Shown in pieces: positions 62,377-64,000 of a stretch of 64,000 bases of DNA. The stretch's first letter is position 1. Each line of letters begins with the position of its first letter. The notes under the pieces were generated by a model that did not search any database, had not been told where the DNA came from, and saw only the letters and a program-made list of their open reading frames with translations. The translations under genes were made by a program, and so were the position numbers. The DNA is taken from NCBI GenBank assembly GCA_039704465.1, contig JASFAU010000015.1, positions 496,001 to 560,000 on the forward strand. Direction: 5' to 3'. This DNA comes from Plasmodiophora brassicae (lineage: Eukaryota > Endomyxa > Phytomyxea > Plasmodiophorida > Plasmodiophoridae).

Positions 62377-63646
62377 ATGCTGGCAGACGCGATGTCGTCG
62401 ACCACTACTCGGCCAGGCAGGTTCCACCCGGACTGGGTAAGGTGTCCATCCTACTGCGAGTTCGCCCACATGCGTTGCTGTTGATGAACGTTTCCCTGTA
62501 CAGGCGCGTCCGCTGCCTGATGCGTGCCGCGAATGGCTCCAGGAACGAGCGCGCCGTCTCGCCGACCTGCACCGTCTCGAAATGGAGGCCTGGGAGCAGG
62601 TCCACGCGGAACTGTCGGCGATCCGACACGACAACGTCGCCGACGCGTCCACTTCGTCCGCGCTCCCCTCGTCGGTCGTGCAACCGCAGGTCTACGACGA
62701 CCGGGACGTGTACGTTATCCCTCCGTGCATGGCTCCTGGTGAGCCAGTGCAGGGGCCGGCGCCAGCAACACCTCCCATTGACGAAGCGGTTTGCTCCCCG
62801 GCGGGCGATGATGATCGGAACGGCGTCGTCCGCCCTTCAACCGGCGCGGCAGAGAGCGTTGCATCGGGCGGCGCTGCCCTAACACCGGACGACAACGACC
62901 GGTGTGGCAACGTCGACGTTGATGGAACGGCGACGTTGCCGGGCAGCGACAAGTCGGTTGATGACGTGGCCCAGGTCGAAGCGGCGGTGGCAGGTCCAGA
63001 CGAGGCCGCGACACGTCAATCGTGGAACGGGGCGCCCGCGTCCGCTGACCGCGAAGCGTCGCCGCCGACCATGGACGATGGGGCGCCCGCCACGAGGCCG
63101 CCAGGTCATCGCGGCAGGCGCATGTCCAGCCTGCGAACCATGATGGGCGGCCTGCTGCGGTCCAAGTCGCAATCGGCGACCTGGGCGCCGCTCGACGCAG
63201 ACGTGACGACGACGACGCGCCCGTCATCGTTGCCGTGCGCGACCTTCAATCGCCCGACGGTGCAAGCGCGTCGGCGCCCAAGGACGACGTTCGATGTCAG
63301 GCCTCCGCCAGCGCCAGGTCGACGTGACGTCGTCGACAGGCCCCCGCCGTCGACGACGTTGTCGGCACCGGCGCCGCCGAAAGGCGTTCCGATGCGCGGC
63401 CGGGCGCCCACCGCGTCGATGGCGCCGCTGCTTGCCGAGGAGGCCGCCAGGCGCAAAGCGCAGATGGCGTCGAAGACCAAGGACGCCGGGGAACGGTCGT
63501 CGGCGAACGACGGGTACGGCGATCCGGCGCGGTGCCGGGCCCCGACCGGGCAGGGAGCATCCGCCACCTGCGTCGCCTGCGATTGCACCGACTTCCAGCG
63601 CAGCCCGTTCAAGGCGCAGTGCATCAACTGCTTCCACAGCCATTAA
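62377..63646 (+). CDS. Disordered acidic protein with C-terminal CxxCxC...CxxCFHxH motif
   Basis: Exons 62377-62436 and 62504-63646 (67-nt intron with GTAAGG donor) give 400 residues. The N-terminus is helical (WLQERARRLADLHRLEMEAW, VHAELSAIRHDN). A 200-residue disordered, Asp/Ala/Pro-rich middle follows, then a basic SSLRTMMGGLLRSKSQS and Pro-rich stretch. The end is TCVACDCTDFQRSPFKAQ then CINCFHSH: four Cys and two His in a small zinc-ribbon-like module also seen, as I recall, at ends of some amoebozoan and other protist signalling proteins. Function unknown; the motif may bind protein or membrane. The last roughly 100 codons and 3' flank exist as a dead inverted copy at 47.54-48.2 kb. Confidence 0.75.
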
Positions 63647-64000
63647 ACCGTTCGACCCTGGTCGTGACGGCGTACGTGTGTTCGCTGTGTGTTGTGTTTG
63701 GGGAGGGAGCCTTGCTGTGCGCCCGCGCGCGTTCACGGTCGACATGCTGCAGGCCGGCGTGCCACTCGGGCCCTGTCCTGTTCCAGCGCTCTCCTGGCCA
63801 GAGACCGGGCACCCGTACGTCGTGTTGTGCTGTGCAGTAACAAGGGTAAGCGACCAGGGGCGCACCGGCCCGATGCTCGATCCTACGTCGACGGCGGCGT
63901 CGGCCACGTCTACCGCCACGCCCATTCCTCGACCTGGCGGTCCCATTCGTGGCCTTGACGTCGTTCTGATGGTGCTCTCCGTTGGCTCGATCGCGCGAAC
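63647..64000. repeat. 3' flank, duplicated in inverse at 47.54-47.93 kb
   Basis: Continuous similarity to the other copy (for example GTAACAAGGGTAAGCGACCA versus TTACCCTTGTCACTGCACAG in reverse) up to near the window end. No gene seen in this segment. Confidence 0.75.

Overview
The window is nuclear DNA of a compact, GC-rich microbial eukaryote. Almost every conserved gene becomes a full-length protein only after removing short GT-AG introns of about 36-94 nt, most 45-65 nt, often with a CTAAC/CTGAC-like branch site near the 3' end. I model about 25 protein genes whose spliced lengths are multiples of three. ARL3 implies a flagellated stage, PEX3 implies peroxisomes, and UTP15 a normal nucleolus. 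Composition, tiny introns, secreted gene families and Harbinger-type relics suggest a protist, possibly a plasmodiophorid-like rhizarian. That placement is inference from style, not a proven match.

Layout. 1-10.9 kb: an edge-truncated giant HSP90-like-ATPase (DUF3684-type) gene, a dead Harbinger element with a better preserved Myb-like partner ORF, a rhomboid protease, a folate-receptor-like membrane protein, mitochondrial ETF-alpha and a mucin-like surface protein, all the host genes on the minus strand. 10.9-21.6 kb: a repeat-rich island. It holds a roughly 715-bp-armed palindrome made of two broken transposase copies, then an inverted segmental duplication carrying two families of predicted secreted proteins (three copies of family A, two of family B) behind a shared promoter-like module. 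21.6-44.5 kb: dense conserved genes: UTP15, a proline-rich secreted tyrosinase, a legumain-type protease, a large seven-TM protein, an F-box/coiled-coil protein, a VHL-like-domain prolyl 4-hydroxylase, an ARF-family GTPase, a PPTC7-like phosphatase, a C2H2 protein, a TIP30-like oxidoreductase, PEX3, two multipass membrane proteins and an XPG/FEN-like nuclease. 44.7-48.6 kb: a second accessory patch with a Cys/His-repeat protein of unusual composition and a mosaic of duplicated gene fragments. 48.7-64 kb: SDR, cyclin, LRR protein, O-fucosyltransferase, a phosphodiesterase-like hydrolase, an intronless SnoaL-like protein, a RecQ helicase with RQC, HRDC and helicase-C-terminal HTH domains, ARL3, and an acidic protein with a C-terminal Cys/His motif whose 3' end is duplicated at 47.5-48.2 kb.

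How genes relate. There is no operon logic; neighbours are mostly unrelated housekeeping genes with short, often divergent, intergenic spaces. The strongest single-gene observation is the fusion of a VHL beta-domain-like segment (known as a hydroxyproline reader) to a 2-oxoglutarate prolyl 4-hydroxylase (the writer) behind a membrane anchor. The strongest regional observation is the inverted island of secreted-protein families with copied promoters. All family names rest on motif reading by eye; no database search was run.
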